A stretch of 18,391 nt of DNA from Ruminococcus difficilis (GTDB taxonomy: Bacteria > Bacillota_A > Clostridia > Oscillospirales > Acutalibacteraceae), in assembly GCF_016680995.1 (NCBI RefSeq), contig NZ_JAEQMG010000155.1, positions 1 through 18,391 of the forward strand. The letters run 5' to 3'. Below the pieces are notes generated by a model, which had not been told where the DNA came from, did not search any database, and saw only the letters and a program-made list of their open reading frames with translations. Numbering within the stretch: position 1 is the stretch's first letter; the number at the start of each line of letters is the position of its first letter. This document shows positions 6,320 through 13,672 of the stretch, in pieces. The position numbers were made by a program, and so were the translations under genes.

Positions 6320-8727
6320 ACCTTGACCTCGATACAAAAGCGCACAGTCACGCTGTCACAGCCCTCCGCGCTCAGGGTGAGGGTGCCCTCCCCCGCCGTA
6401 CCGACGGTACGGACATACACGCCGCCCATACCCGCACGCAGGATGACGGGAGACTCGCCGATCAGCTCGATATCGCCGCTGACCTGAGCATTGACAGCGC
6501 CGAAGAAGTACGGCATATCGTTGCCGTTCTGGTCGGTCATGCGGATACGCACCGCCGCGACGTCGTAGGTCTGTTCCTCGACAAGCTCGGTATGGTCGAC
6601 CTGTGCGGTCAGGACGCGCTTCTCGAACGGAGAAACGCGCAGCTCCTTGACGAGCTTGCCGTCTTTATAGGCTTCGAGGCGGAACACGGTGCTCTTGTCG
6701 CCCCAGTTACCGATGTACTTACCGTACAGGCGGTAGGCGGCGTCGTGATCCATCCCGTAGCGCATCATCAAGTAAGCCGCCTTGCCCTTGGCGTCAACGG
6801 AAAGATTGTTCATGCCGAAGCGGGAGCTTTCGTTGAGGATATCCTTGACGTACTCCGCCTGCTTCGGGGTGAAATCCTCGTTCTCGGCGATCCGGTCGCC
6901 GATATAATCGGTGATCTCGATGGGCGGGAACTTGAGATGCGGGAACTCCGTTCCCTCGTGGGTATATTCATGGATAAAGGAATCGTTCTTATAGAAACGC
7001 ACGCTGTCGGCGTTGGTAAGGATATAGACGCGTCCGCGGTTGGTGGCGGGGTGATCGCCGATATCCATGGAGGAGCTCAGCTGCAGGATCGGCTGATCGC
7101 TGTCCTGGATCGCGTAGAGCTCGGCGGCGAGCTTCTTGTTACGGAACATATCACATACGCCGTGGTAGCAGATACGGTCGCCGGAGCCGAACTCCTTATG
7201 GGTGTTATAATCGAACATGCACCATGCAAAGGAACCGGCGATATCGTCGTAGGAGGCGACAGCATCGAGCGTGCGCGCGTGACGGAGCATGTGCTCGAGG
7301 CGGTGTTCCTCATCGTCATACGCCTTGGTGGAGTACATGTGACCGCCGTACTCCGACACAAGATATGCTTTCTCAACATCAGAGGTGACTGCCCTCTTCG
7401 GCTCACATCCGGGCTGTACGCCGTCGTGTACAAAATCATTATAGGTATAGACATCCTCGAGCAGTTCGCTGTTCTTGTGACAGCGAACGCCGCCGGTGGC
7501 GCGTGTCGGGTCGAGGCTGCGTGCGGCTTCATTCGTCCTGACATAAAAGTCATGATCGTCTTGACTTTCATTGATACGAACGCCCCAGAGGATGATCGAG
7601 GGATGGTTGCGGTACTCGCGCACCATCTCCCTGACCGCTTCTACGCCGACATCCTTCCACTCGTCGTCGCCGAGATTCTGCCAGCCCGGCGCTTCGGTAA
7701 AGACGGGCATACCGAGCTCGTCACAGCGCCCGATGAAGTGGTGCGACTGGGGATAGTGGGAGGTGCGAACGGCGTTACAGCCGAGCTCTCCCTTCAACAG
7801 ATCGGCGTCCATCCGCTGCATGGAGCGCGGCATCGCATAGCCGACGTAGGGATAGGACTGGTGGCGGTTCAGACCGCGCAGCTTGAAGCGTCTGCCGTTG
7901 AGGAAGAAGCCGTCCTTTCTGAACTCCGCACGGCGGAAACCGACTCTGCGGGTCAGCGTATCGATCACGACGCCGTCCCTGATCAACTCGGCTTTCAGCT
8001 CATACAGAGCGGGAGAGAGCGGATCCCACAGGTGGACGCGGGGCACCTTCAGCGTATAATCACTGCCGACGGCAAAGGTCGCTTCAGCGAGAGCGGTTTT
8101 TCCGCCCTTTTCCGTTAATGACAGGCGGATCTCATCAGCCTCGCCGACAAGGTCGATCTCGCAGTCGACCGTACCCTCAAAGGTCAGACCCGCTACGAGC
8201 TTCGGGTTCATCCGCGGAGTGACGCGGATGGTATCGGGGATCGAGGGCTTGGCGAACACATCGTCGATATAGCTCTGCTCACGGTACTCGAGCCTTACCT
8301 CGCGGTAGAGTCCGCCGTAGGTCAGGTAGTCGATGACCTTACCGAAGGGCGGGAAGTTCAGGTTCTCGCGGGTATCGAGCTCCACGACCAGCAGCGGCGA
8401 GAGGTTATCGGTAACGAGCTCGAACTCAAAGGAGGTATAGCCGCTCTTGTGCTCGCCGATCAGCTCACCGTCGAGATAGACCCGCGCGTAATGCGCCGCC
8501 GCGCCGAAGCAGATAAACGCTCTGCGATCGCCGCGGGCGCTCAGGTCGAGCCGCTTGCGGTAGCCGCAGACCATCTGGTAGATGCTCTCGTCAAAATAGT
8601 TATATGGCGTGACCTTACAGGTGTGCGGCAGGCGCACCGCCTCCGCTTTGCCCTCTCCGCGTAAGAACGCGATATCAAATGCGGGAGTGAACTCCCAGTC
8701 ATTATTTATATGTAGTATCTGTCGCAT
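6316..8727 (-). CDS. glycoside hydrolase family 2 protein, probable beta-galactosidase
   Basis: The 803-residue protein has no signal peptide and is probably cytoplasmic. The order fits GH2: an N-terminal jelly-roll sugar-binding domain (about 1-150, with FGAAAHYARVYLDGELIG and YGGLYREVRLEY), an immunoglobulin-like domain (about 155-265), then the catalytic barrel (about 270-560). The barrel carries FFLNGRRFKLRGLNRHQ, NAVRTSHYP and LWGVRINES, where E387 is the acid/base, and LVSEYGGH, where E459 is the nucleophile. A C-terminal beta-rich region (about 600-803) follows. The acid/base block reads WGVRINES where many relatives have WGxGNE, but the Asn-Glu pair is kept. It starts 18 nt after galT with GAGGA ahead of the ATG, so it is in the galT operon. 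That context favours beta-galactosidase over beta-glucuronidase or mannosidase, and oligosaccharides imported by transporters elsewhere are the likely substrate. Linkage specificity cannot be read from sequence. Confidence 0.9.
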   Translation of the reverse strand: MRQILHINNDWEFTPAFDIAFLRGEGKAEAVRLPHTCKVTPYNYFDESIYQMVCGYRKRLDLSARGDRRAFICFGAAAHYARVYLDGELIGEHKSGYTSFEFELVTDNLSPLLVVELDTRENLNFPPFGKVIDYLTYGGLYREVRLEYREQSYIDDVFAKPSIPDTIRVTPRMNPKLVAGLTFEGTVDCEIDLVGEADEIRLSLTEKGGKTALAEATFAVGSDYTLKVPRVHLWDPLSPALYELKAELIRDGVVIDTLTRRVGFRRAEFRKDGFFLNGRRFKLRGLNRHQSYPYVGYAMPRSMQRMDADLLKGELGCNAVRTSHYPQSHHFIGRCDELGMPVFTEAPGWQNLGDDEWKDVGVEAVREMVREYRNHPSIILWGVRINESQDDHDFYVRTNEAARSLDPTRATGGVRCHKNSELLEDVYTYNDFVHDGVQPGCEPKRAVTSDVEKAYLVSEYGGHMYSTKAYDDEEHRLEHMLRHARTLDAVASYDDIAGSFAWCMFDYNTHKEFGSGDRICYHGVCDMFRNKKLAAELYAIQDSDQPILQLSSSMDIGDHPATNRGRVYILTNADSVRFYKNDSFIHEYTHEGTEFPHLKFPPIEITDYIGDRIAENEDFTPKQAEYVKDILNESSRFGMNNLSVDAKGKAAYLMMRYGMDHDAAYRLYGKYIGNWGDKSTVFRLEAYKDGKLVKELRVSPFEKRVLTAQVDHTELVEEQTYDVAAVRIRMTDQNGNDMPYFFGAVNAQVSGDIELIGESPVILRAGMGGVYVRTVGTAGEGTLTLSAEGCDSVTVRFCIEVKV

Positions 8728-8745
8728 AAAATCCTCACTGATTGA

Positions 8746-10236
8746 TCACAGAGAATTGATGAAGCGCATGAACGCCGCCTGTCCCTCTTCGTCGCGCTTG
8801 AATACGCCGGCGTCGCAGAGGACCTGTTCGAACACTGCTCCGACCTCGGCGCGGATGATCTCCATCGCGTTTTCGGCGCAGAACTCGGGATGGCGCGGCA
8901 TGAACTCAGCCGCCCACGCGGCGTGACTCGCCGTCTGCGGATTTTTTGAGAGATCGGCGCCGCTGAGCAGGGCGTCCCTGACCGCCTCGAGCTCGGTCGC
9001 GAGGCGTGCGGGCAGTACCGCGAGACCCATGACCTCGATCAGACCGATATTCTCCTTCTTGATATGGTGAAGGGTGGGGTTCGGATGATACACGCCGAGG
9101 GGTCTGTCCTCGGAGGTGATGTTGTTGCGCAGTACCAGATCGCACTCGAACAGCCCTTCCTTCATCCTCGCGATCGGGGTGATCGTGTTATGAGGCGTGC
9201 CGTCGGTAAAGGCGAAGATGTTCGCGCTCTCGTCGGTATAAGCACGCCACGCCTTGAGGATCACGGCGCTCGCCTGTGAGAGCTGCGCCTTGTCGGCGCT
9301 GCGCAGACGGATCACCGACATCGGCCACTTGACCGTCGCGGCATGGACGTCGGGATAATCGGACAGGGTGAAGCCGTGCTCCTCGGGCGCTTTCGCCATC
9401 GCGAAGGTGTAGTGACCGCCCTGAAAATGCTCGTGAGAGAGGATCGAACCGCCGACGATGGGGAGATCGGCATTGGAGCCGACAAAGTAATGCGGGAACT
9501 GACCGATGAAGTCGAAAAGCTTGCGGAATACCGCCGCGTCGATGACCATCGGGATATGCTTGCTGTTAAAGACGATGCAGTGCTCGTTGTAGTAGCCGTA
9601 GGGCGAATACTGTAGGTACCAGTCGCCGTCGTTGATCGTGATGGGAATGGGGCGCAGGTTCTGGCGCGCGGGATGGTTCTGACGGCCGGCGTAGCCCATA
9701 TTCTCGGCGCAAAGCTGACACTTCGGATACGCGACGGAGGCGGAGGCGCCCGCCTTGGCGATATCGCGGGGATCCTTCTCGGGCTTTGAGCGGTTGATGG
9801 TGATGTCAAGCGTGCCGAATTCGGACTCATATGTCCACTTGACGTCCTTTCTGATCCTTCCGGCACGGACGTAATTCAGCTTTTGGCTGATATCAAAGTA
9901 CCAGTCCGTCGCCGTCTTCGGCGATTCCCGATACTTCTCCCAAAAATCTCGGATGATCTCGCGCGGCATCGGGGTGAGGATGCCCATGAGCTTGGTATCG
10001 AAGAGATCGCGGTTGGCGGTGGTGTCCTCGATCACGCCGTTCGCGCAGGCGTAGTCGATCAGCGGCTGCAGAATCTCGTCGATCTCGGCGTCGGCGCCGT
10101 CGACGGGCTCGTCCTGCCAGTCACATACATGCAGCGCGTCCATCAGCATGTTACGGACGACCAGCTCGTCGTCGCGGGTGATCAGAGCGTTCTTGACCGA
10201 ATATTCGATCAGTCGTTGGATGTCTTTGCAAATCAT
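8746..10236 (-). CDS. galT: UDP-glucose--hexose-1-phosphate uridylyltransferase, class II
   Basis: This is a 496-residue protein of the Firmicutes-type GalT family (GalT class II), unlike the shorter E. coli form. It exchanges UMP between UDP-glucose and galactose-1-phosphate in the Leloir pathway, in the cytoplasm. Visible signatures are CQLC (C173 and C176) with RQNLRPIP (about 191-198), YNEHCIVF (about 216-223), and the active-site-like SHEHFQGGHY (H268, H270, H275). The C-terminal part contains LRNNITSEDRPLGVYHPNP. The ATG is preceded by AAGGAG (complement at 10244-10248). It is the first gene of an operon with the GH2 enzyme 18 nt downstream, driven by the promoter at 10341-10369. galK and galE are not present here, so galactose phosphorylation and epimerisation must be encoded elsewhere. 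Confidence 0.94.
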   Translation of the reverse strand: MICKDIQRLIEYSVKNALITRDDELVVRNMLMDALHVCDWQDEPVDGADAEIDEILQPLIDYACANGVIEDTTANRDLFDTKLMGILTPMPREIIRDFWEKYRESPKTATDWYFDISQKLNYVRAGRIRKDVKWTYESEFGTLDITINRSKPEKDPRDIAKAGASASVAYPKCQLCAENMGYAGRQNHPARQNLRPIPITINDGDWYLQYSPYGYYNEHCIVFNSKHIPMVIDAAVFRKLFDFIGQFPHYFVGSNADLPIVGGSILSHEHFQGGHYTFAMAKAPEEHGFTLSDYPDVHAATVKWPMSVIRLRSADKAQLSQASAVILKAWRAYTDESANIFAFTDGTPHNTITPIARMKEGLFECDLVLRNNITSEDRPLGVYHPNPTLHHIKKENIGLIEVMGLAVLPARLATELEAVRDALLSGADLSKNPQTASHAAWAAEFMPRHPEFCAENAMEIIRAEVGAVFEQVLCDAGVFKRDEEGQAAFMRFINSL

Positions 10237-10298
10237 AATACTGCTCCTTTATGTGGATTTTGCCGGGCGCTTCGGGACGCCGCAGGGCGATTATTTCT

Positions 10299-10325
10299 CC
10301 CGATCGGCAAGCGTTCACCGTCGGG
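10299..10325 (-). other. hairpin in the galT leader RNA
   Basis: The galT transcript would begin with a leader of about 100 nt. In it, CCCGA-CGG pairs with CCG-(A)-TCGGG across 10299-10325, a stem of about 8 bp with one bulge. A second GC-rich fold (GGCG/CGCC, about 10265-10285) follows. No T run is present, so this is not a terminator. It could be an operator, RNA protein site or simple structure. Confidence 0.35.
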
Positions 10326-10340
10326 AATACGTTCATTTTC

Positions 10341-10369
10341 ATGATACTATAAACCGCCTTGTCAGTCAA
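10341..10369 (-). promoter_or_regulatory. promoter of the galT-GH2 operon
   Basis: On the minus strand TTGACT (10364-10369) and TATCAT (10341-10346) are separated by 17 bp. It lies about 105 bp before the galT start and is the only convincing promoter seen for the three-gene operon. Confidence 0.65.
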
Positions 10370-10431
10370 CCGAAAACCCACATTTTCACTGAAAAAACAG
10401 GCATTTGGAAAGCTTGCTTCTATATACGCAA

Positions 10432-10459
10432 AAAGGCTCCGGAATAACCCGGAGCCTTT
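10432..10459 (-). terminator. terminator of the GGGtGRT operon
   Basis: AAAGGCTCCGG (10432-10442) pairs perfectly with CCGGAGCCTTT (10449-10459). On the minus strand it is followed by a T run. It lies about 20 nt past the stop of the GGGtGRT gene. Confidence 0.85.
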
Positions 10460-10479
10460 GTTGTCGGAATAGTTGATGC

Positions 10480-11475
10480 TTACAGGCTGTTCTGAACAGC
10501 AACAGCAACTGCGACGGTAGCGCCGACCATGGGGTTGTTGCCCATGCCCAGGAAGCCCATCATCTCAACGTGAGCAGGAACGGAAGAGGAACCCGCGAAC
10601 TGAGCGTCGGAATGCATACGGCCCATGGTGTCGGTCATGCCGTAGGAAGCGGGACCCGCAGCCATATTATCGGGATGGAGGGTACGTCCTGTACCGCCGC
10701 CGGAAGCAACGGAGAAGTACTTCTTACCCTGCTCGTTGCACTCCTTCTTGTAGGTGCCTGCAACGGGATGCTGGAAGCGGGTGGGGTTGGTGGAGTTACC
10801 GGTGATGGAGACGTCAACGCCCTCGTGGTGCATGATCGCAACGCCCTCACGGACGTCGTCGGCACCATAGCAGCGGACGTTCGCGCGCTCGCCGTCGGAG
10901 TAAGCGGTCTCCTTAACGATCTTCAGCTCGCCGGTGAAGTAATCGAACTGAGTCTGTACATAGGTGAAGCCGTTGATACGGGAGATGATCTGAGCGGCGT
11001 CCTTACCGAGGCCGTTCAGGATAACGCGCAGGGGCTGCTGGCGAACCTTGTTCGCGTTGCGGACGATACCGATCGCGCCTTCAGCGGCTGCGAAGGACTC
11101 GTGACCCGCGAGGAACGCGAAGCACTTGGTCTCGTTACTGAGCAGCATCGCGGCGAGGTTACCGTGGCCGATACCGACCTTGCGGTTCTCGGCAACGGAG
11201 CCGTCGATACAGAAGCTCTGCAGACCGATACCGATGTAGCGCGCAGCTTCCTCAGCGTTCTTGGCGCCTGCCTTCAGAGCGATAGCGGCGCCTACACAGT
11301 AAGCCCAGCATACGTTCTCGAAGCAGATGGGCTGGATGCCCTTGGTGATCTCATAGGGGTCGAAGCCCGCTGCCTTACAGATTTCACGGCTCTCCTCAAC
11401 GGAGGCGATACCGTACTCGGCTAAAACGCCGTTGATCTTATTGATACGTCTGTCGTAGTTTTCAAATAAAGCCAT
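10480..11475 (-). CDS. GGGtGRT family protein (function unknown)
   Basis: The 331-residue product matches the family named for its GGGtGRT motif, here ASGGGTGRTLHPDN with the motif at residues 259-265. Other conserved-looking blocks are FCIDGSVAEN, GIGHGNLAA, LAGHESFAAAEGAIG, SITGNSTNPTRFQHPVAGT and FLGMGNNPMVGAT. No signal peptide or membrane helix is evident (the Ala/Val-rich C-terminus is short), so it is likely cytoplasmic. The family's biochemical role is not established. It recurs beside a NifU-like Fe-S scaffold protein, as it does here. The ATG at 11475 is chosen because AGGGAGGT (complement at 11483-11490) lies 7 nt upstream; the in-frame GTG at 11484 overlaps that site. The ribosome site itself overlaps the stop codon of the upstream gene, so the two are tightly co-expressed. 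Confidence 0.93.
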   Translation of the reverse strand: MALFENYDRRINKINGVLAEYGIASVEESREICKAAGFDPYEITKGIQPICFENVCWAYCVGAAIALKAGAKNAEEAARYIGIGLQSFCIDGSVAENRKVGIGHGNLAAMLLSNETKCFAFLAGHESFAAAEGAIGIVRNANKVRQQPLRVILNGLGKDAAQIISRINGFTYVQTQFDYFTGELKIVKETAYSDGERANVRCYGADDVREGVAIMHHEGVDVSITGNSTNPTRFQHPVAGTYKKECNEQGKKYFSVASGGGTGRTLHPDNMAAGPASYGMTDTMGRMHSDAQFAGSSSVPAHVEMMGFLGMGNNPMVGATVAVAVAVQNSL

Positions 11476-11489
11476 ACTGTGCACCTCCC

Positions 11490-12182
11490 TTAGTCCTTGC
11501 GGGGGTCAATATACTTGGCAGCGTTATCCCACTGACCATAGTGACCCTTCGCCTTTTCGATCGCTTCGTTGGCGTCCATACCCGCCTTGATGAAGTCCAT
11601 CATCTTGCCGAAGCTGATAAACTCGTAACCGATGATCTCGTTGTCCTTGTTCAGGGCGATCTGAGAGCAGTAGCCCTCGGTCATCTCGAGGTAACGGGGA
11701 CCCTTTTCGCGGGTAGCGAACATGGTACCCACCTGAGAACGCAGACCCTTTCCGAGGTCCTCCATGGAAGCGCCGACGAGCAGGCCGCCCTCGGAGAAGG
11801 CGCTCTGGGTTCTGCCGTAGACGATCTGCAGGAACAGCTCGCGCATAGCGGTGTTGATCGCGTCACATACGAGGTCGGTGTTCAGCGCCTCTAAGAGGGT
11901 CTTGCCGATCAGGATCTCGGACGCCATTGCGGCGGAGTGGGTCATACCGGAGCAGCCGATGGTCTCGACCAGAGCCTCTTCGATGATGCCCTCTTTCACG
12001 TTCAGGGTGAGCTTGCAGGCGCCCTGCTGGGGTGCACACCAGCCGATGCCGTGTGTAAAGCCGGAGATATCCTTGATCTCCTTCGCCTGTACCCATTTAC
12101 CCTCCTCGGGGATGGGAGCAGGACCGTGATACGCGCCCTTCGCTACGGGGCACATATTCATTACTTCTGCTGTGTAATTCAT
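11490..12182 (-). CDS. NifU-like iron-sulfur cluster assembly scaffold protein
   Basis: The 230-residue protein has a NifU/IscU-type N-terminal domain. IGCSGMTHSAAMASEILIGK followed by TLLEALNTD mirrors the scaffold motif in which a Cys binds a transient Fe-S cluster. Candidate ligands are C49 and C56 (GWCAPQQGAC), C77 and C106. It is longer than plain IscU; the added C-terminal half (about 135-230, with C172) is typical of the subtype partnered with GGGtGRT proteins. It acts in the cytoplasm. A strong AAAGGAGGA site precedes the ATG. It is the first gene of the two-gene operon, under a near-consensus promoter, implying high expression. No cysteine desulfurase or other suf/isc gene is in the window, so it may serve a dedicated client rather than general cluster assembly. 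That last point is inference. Confidence 0.9.
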   Translation of the reverse strand: MNYTAEVMNMCPVAKGAYHGPAPIPEEGKWVQAKEIKDISGFTHGIGWCAPQQGACKLTLNVKEGIIEEALVETIGCSGMTHSAAMASEILIGKTLLEALNTDLVCDAINTAMRELFLQIVYGRTQSAFSEGGLLVGASMEDLGKGLRSQVGTMFATREKGPRYLEMTEGYCSQIALNKDNEIIGYEFISFGKMMDFIKAGMDANEAIEKAKGHYGQWDNAAKYIDPRKD

Positions 12183-12253
12183 AAGCTTGTCCTCCTTTAG
12201 AATGAAACAAGTGCCAAATCAACCGTTCCGATGATCTGACTATGCTTATGTTC

Positions 12254-12282
12254 ATTATAGACGAACAGCCGTGATAAGTCAA
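12254..12282 (-). promoter_or_regulatory. strong promoter of the NifU-like/GGGtGRT operon
   Basis: On the minus strand TTGACT (12277-12282) and a perfect TATAAT (12254-12259) are separated by 17 bp. This is the closest to consensus in the window. The leader is about 65 nt. Confidence 0.85.
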
Positions 12283-12334
12283 TACAATCTTGATTGAAAA
12301 CGACAATAAATCGGCGGTTTTTCAGCAAAAACGC

Positions 12335-12363
12335 TTTACATCTTATTACACGTATGCTATGCT
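12335..12363 (+). promoter_or_regulatory. promoter of the orphan lipoprotein gene
   Basis: TTTACA (12335-12340) and TATGCT (12358-12363) are separated by 17 bp, 33 bp before the ATG. It is divergent from the NifU-like operon promoter, with 52 bp between the two -35 boxes. Confidence 0.6.
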
Positions 12364-12395
12364 GAATACAACACGACGTAAAGCGGGGATGACCG

Positions 12396-12914
12396 ATGAC
12401 AAAGGCATACAGATTTACGACTTTGATAACGGCGGTGATGATTATGTTCGGGTTATTCGGCTGTACAAACAATGCGCAATTCGATATCAAGACTTATCAG
12501 AACGCGGAGAAGAATACCATGCTGCTCGACTACTATGAGCAGACAGTCGGCACGCCGATGAAGCAGCCGTACTATGAGCTTGTGCTGTACACCTACTCCG
12601 ACACGCAGGCGACGCTGGAGGAGATCGAAAACGGAGGGATGGACGACGAGACGATCACGCGATACCTTATCCCGATCGAAGGCGCTCAGGAAATGCTGAC
12701 CGCGGTAAAGAAAAGCGGCATGGCGCGCTGGAACAGCCGCGAAGGGATCGCGATATGCGGACGGTCAAACGTCTGCAAGTTTCCGGACGGCAACGGCGGC
12801 TACACCCGCGTCACGAGCGGCAATATGCCCGAGGACGGTTCGAGAATCTTCGGCGAGATCAAAATCGCCATGCGCAAGTGGATCAGTAAAGGGACCGTCG
12901 TAACAGAACCATGA
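12396..12914 (+). CDS. lipoprotein of unknown function
   Basis: The 172-residue product starts with a Lys/Arg N-terminus, a hydrophobic stretch and a lipobox (LFGC, Cys23). It should be exported and lipid-anchored. The rest is soluble and of mixed composition: YYELVLYTYSDTQATLEEIE, then YLIPIEGAQEMLTAVKKSGM and a short Cys pair (ICGRSNVC). I do not recognise a family. The ATG has GGGG 8-11 nt upstream, and a good promoter and a strong terminator bracket the gene, so it is a genuine single-gene unit. It has no functional link to either neighbour that I can see. Confidence 0.8.
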   Translation: MTKAYRFTTLITAVMIMFGLFGCTNNAQFDIKTYQNAEKNTMLLDYYEQTVGTPMKQPYYELVLYTYSDTQATLEEIENGGMDDETITRYLIPIEGAQEMLTAVKKSGMARWNSREGIAICGRSNVCKFPDGNGGYTRVTSGNMPEDGSRIFGEIKIAMRKWISKGTVVTEP

Positions 12915-12931
12915 AATCCGATATAACCGGC

Positions 12932-12965
12932 AACAGCGCTCCCGATGCGGAAGCGCTGTTTTTTT
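12932..12965 (+). terminator. terminator of the orphan lipoprotein gene
   Basis: AACAGCGCT (12932-12940) pairs with AGCGCTGTT (12952-12960), followed by seven Ts. It may also slow minus-strand transcripts from the convergent nitroreductase gene, but there is no T run in that direction. Confidence 0.85.
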
Positions 12966-12983
12966 ATCTCATACTCATTGATT

Positions 12984-13637
12984 TTAATCTATTTTTCTGC
13001 CCGAAGCGATCTCAAAATGGCATTTGACGATGCCGAGATCGAGCTTGACGAAGGGGCCGTTGGCGCTGACCCTGACCGAGGGCGTATCGCCGTCAAGGGT
13101 GAAGAAGAACTTCTGCTGATTGATCGCCGTAGGCGCAAGCAACGCCGCTTCGATCCCGTCGCGGAACCACCGCGGCATTTCCTTCACGTCCGTGACATCC
13201 TCAGCGCTCTTGGAGCGGCGGGGAGTGCCTTGATCTACGCCGTAGCCTATCGCGATCGAGAGCACCAATCGCTCATCCTCCCCGATCTCTGCGGTACAGC
13301 GCTTGCGCTTGAAGATACCCGCCCAGCAGGTATTGAGCCCCAGCGTCTGGGCATACAGCACGAGCTTTTCGCCCGCGTAGCCGCAGACCTCGTCGAGGTC
13401 ATCGCGCTTCCTGCCGACGACAGCGATATAGGCGGGCACACCGCTCCAGCCGGTCAGCTTCGCCGCCAGTCCGCCGAACACCTCGCCCGCGGGCTCGATA
13501 TACTGCATGCGCAGATCATATTCGCTATTCAGCTCGGCGATGCGTGCTTGAAGCTTTTCGACAAGCTCCGGGGTGATGGGTCTGTTCTGATAAGCGCGTA
13601 CCGAATGGCGCACCTTGATCGCTTCCATATCTGTCAT
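12984..13637 (-). CDS. nitroreductase-family FMN oxidoreductase
   Basis: The 217-residue protein opens with KVRHSVRAYQNRPI, the FMN-phosphate-binding start of the nitroreductase fold. It continues with GVPAYIAVVG and LYAQTLGLNTCWAGIFKR, the second core segment. The C-terminal half (APTAINQQKFFFTL) resembles the TM1586-like putative nitroreductase subgroup. Such enzymes are cytoplasmic flavoproteins using NAD(P)H; the natural substrate is unknown. The start at 13637 is preferred because GGAGGT lies 4 nt upstream. A longer frame could begin at a TTG overlapping the upstream stop (13676), but it has no ribosome site. It lies 35 nt after the FliB-like gene and is probably co-transcribed with it from the promoter at 14650-14678. 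Confidence 0.88.
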   Translation of the reverse strand: MTDMEAIKVRHSVRAYQNRPITPELVEKLQARIAELNSEYDLRMQYIEPAGEVFGGLAAKLTGWSGVPAYIAVVGRKRDDLDEVCGYAGEKLVLYAQTLGLNTCWAGIFKRKRCTAEIGEDERLVLSIAIGYGVDQGTPRRSKSAEDVTDVKEMPRWFRDGIEAALLAPTAINQQKFFFTLDGDTPSVRVSANGPFVKLDLGIVKCHFEIASGRKID

Positions 13638-13672
13638 AATGACCTCCGGTTCAATAGGTTGATTTTGATAAC

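Noticed and set aside
6592..8118. 508-codon open frame on the plus strand
   Set aside because: It lies antisense within the GH2 gene, has no ribosome site or family signature, and arises from codon bias.
10570..11424. 284-codon plus-strand frame
   Set aside because: It is antisense to the GGGtGRT gene; the Gly/Val/Ala-rich product has no recognisable domain.
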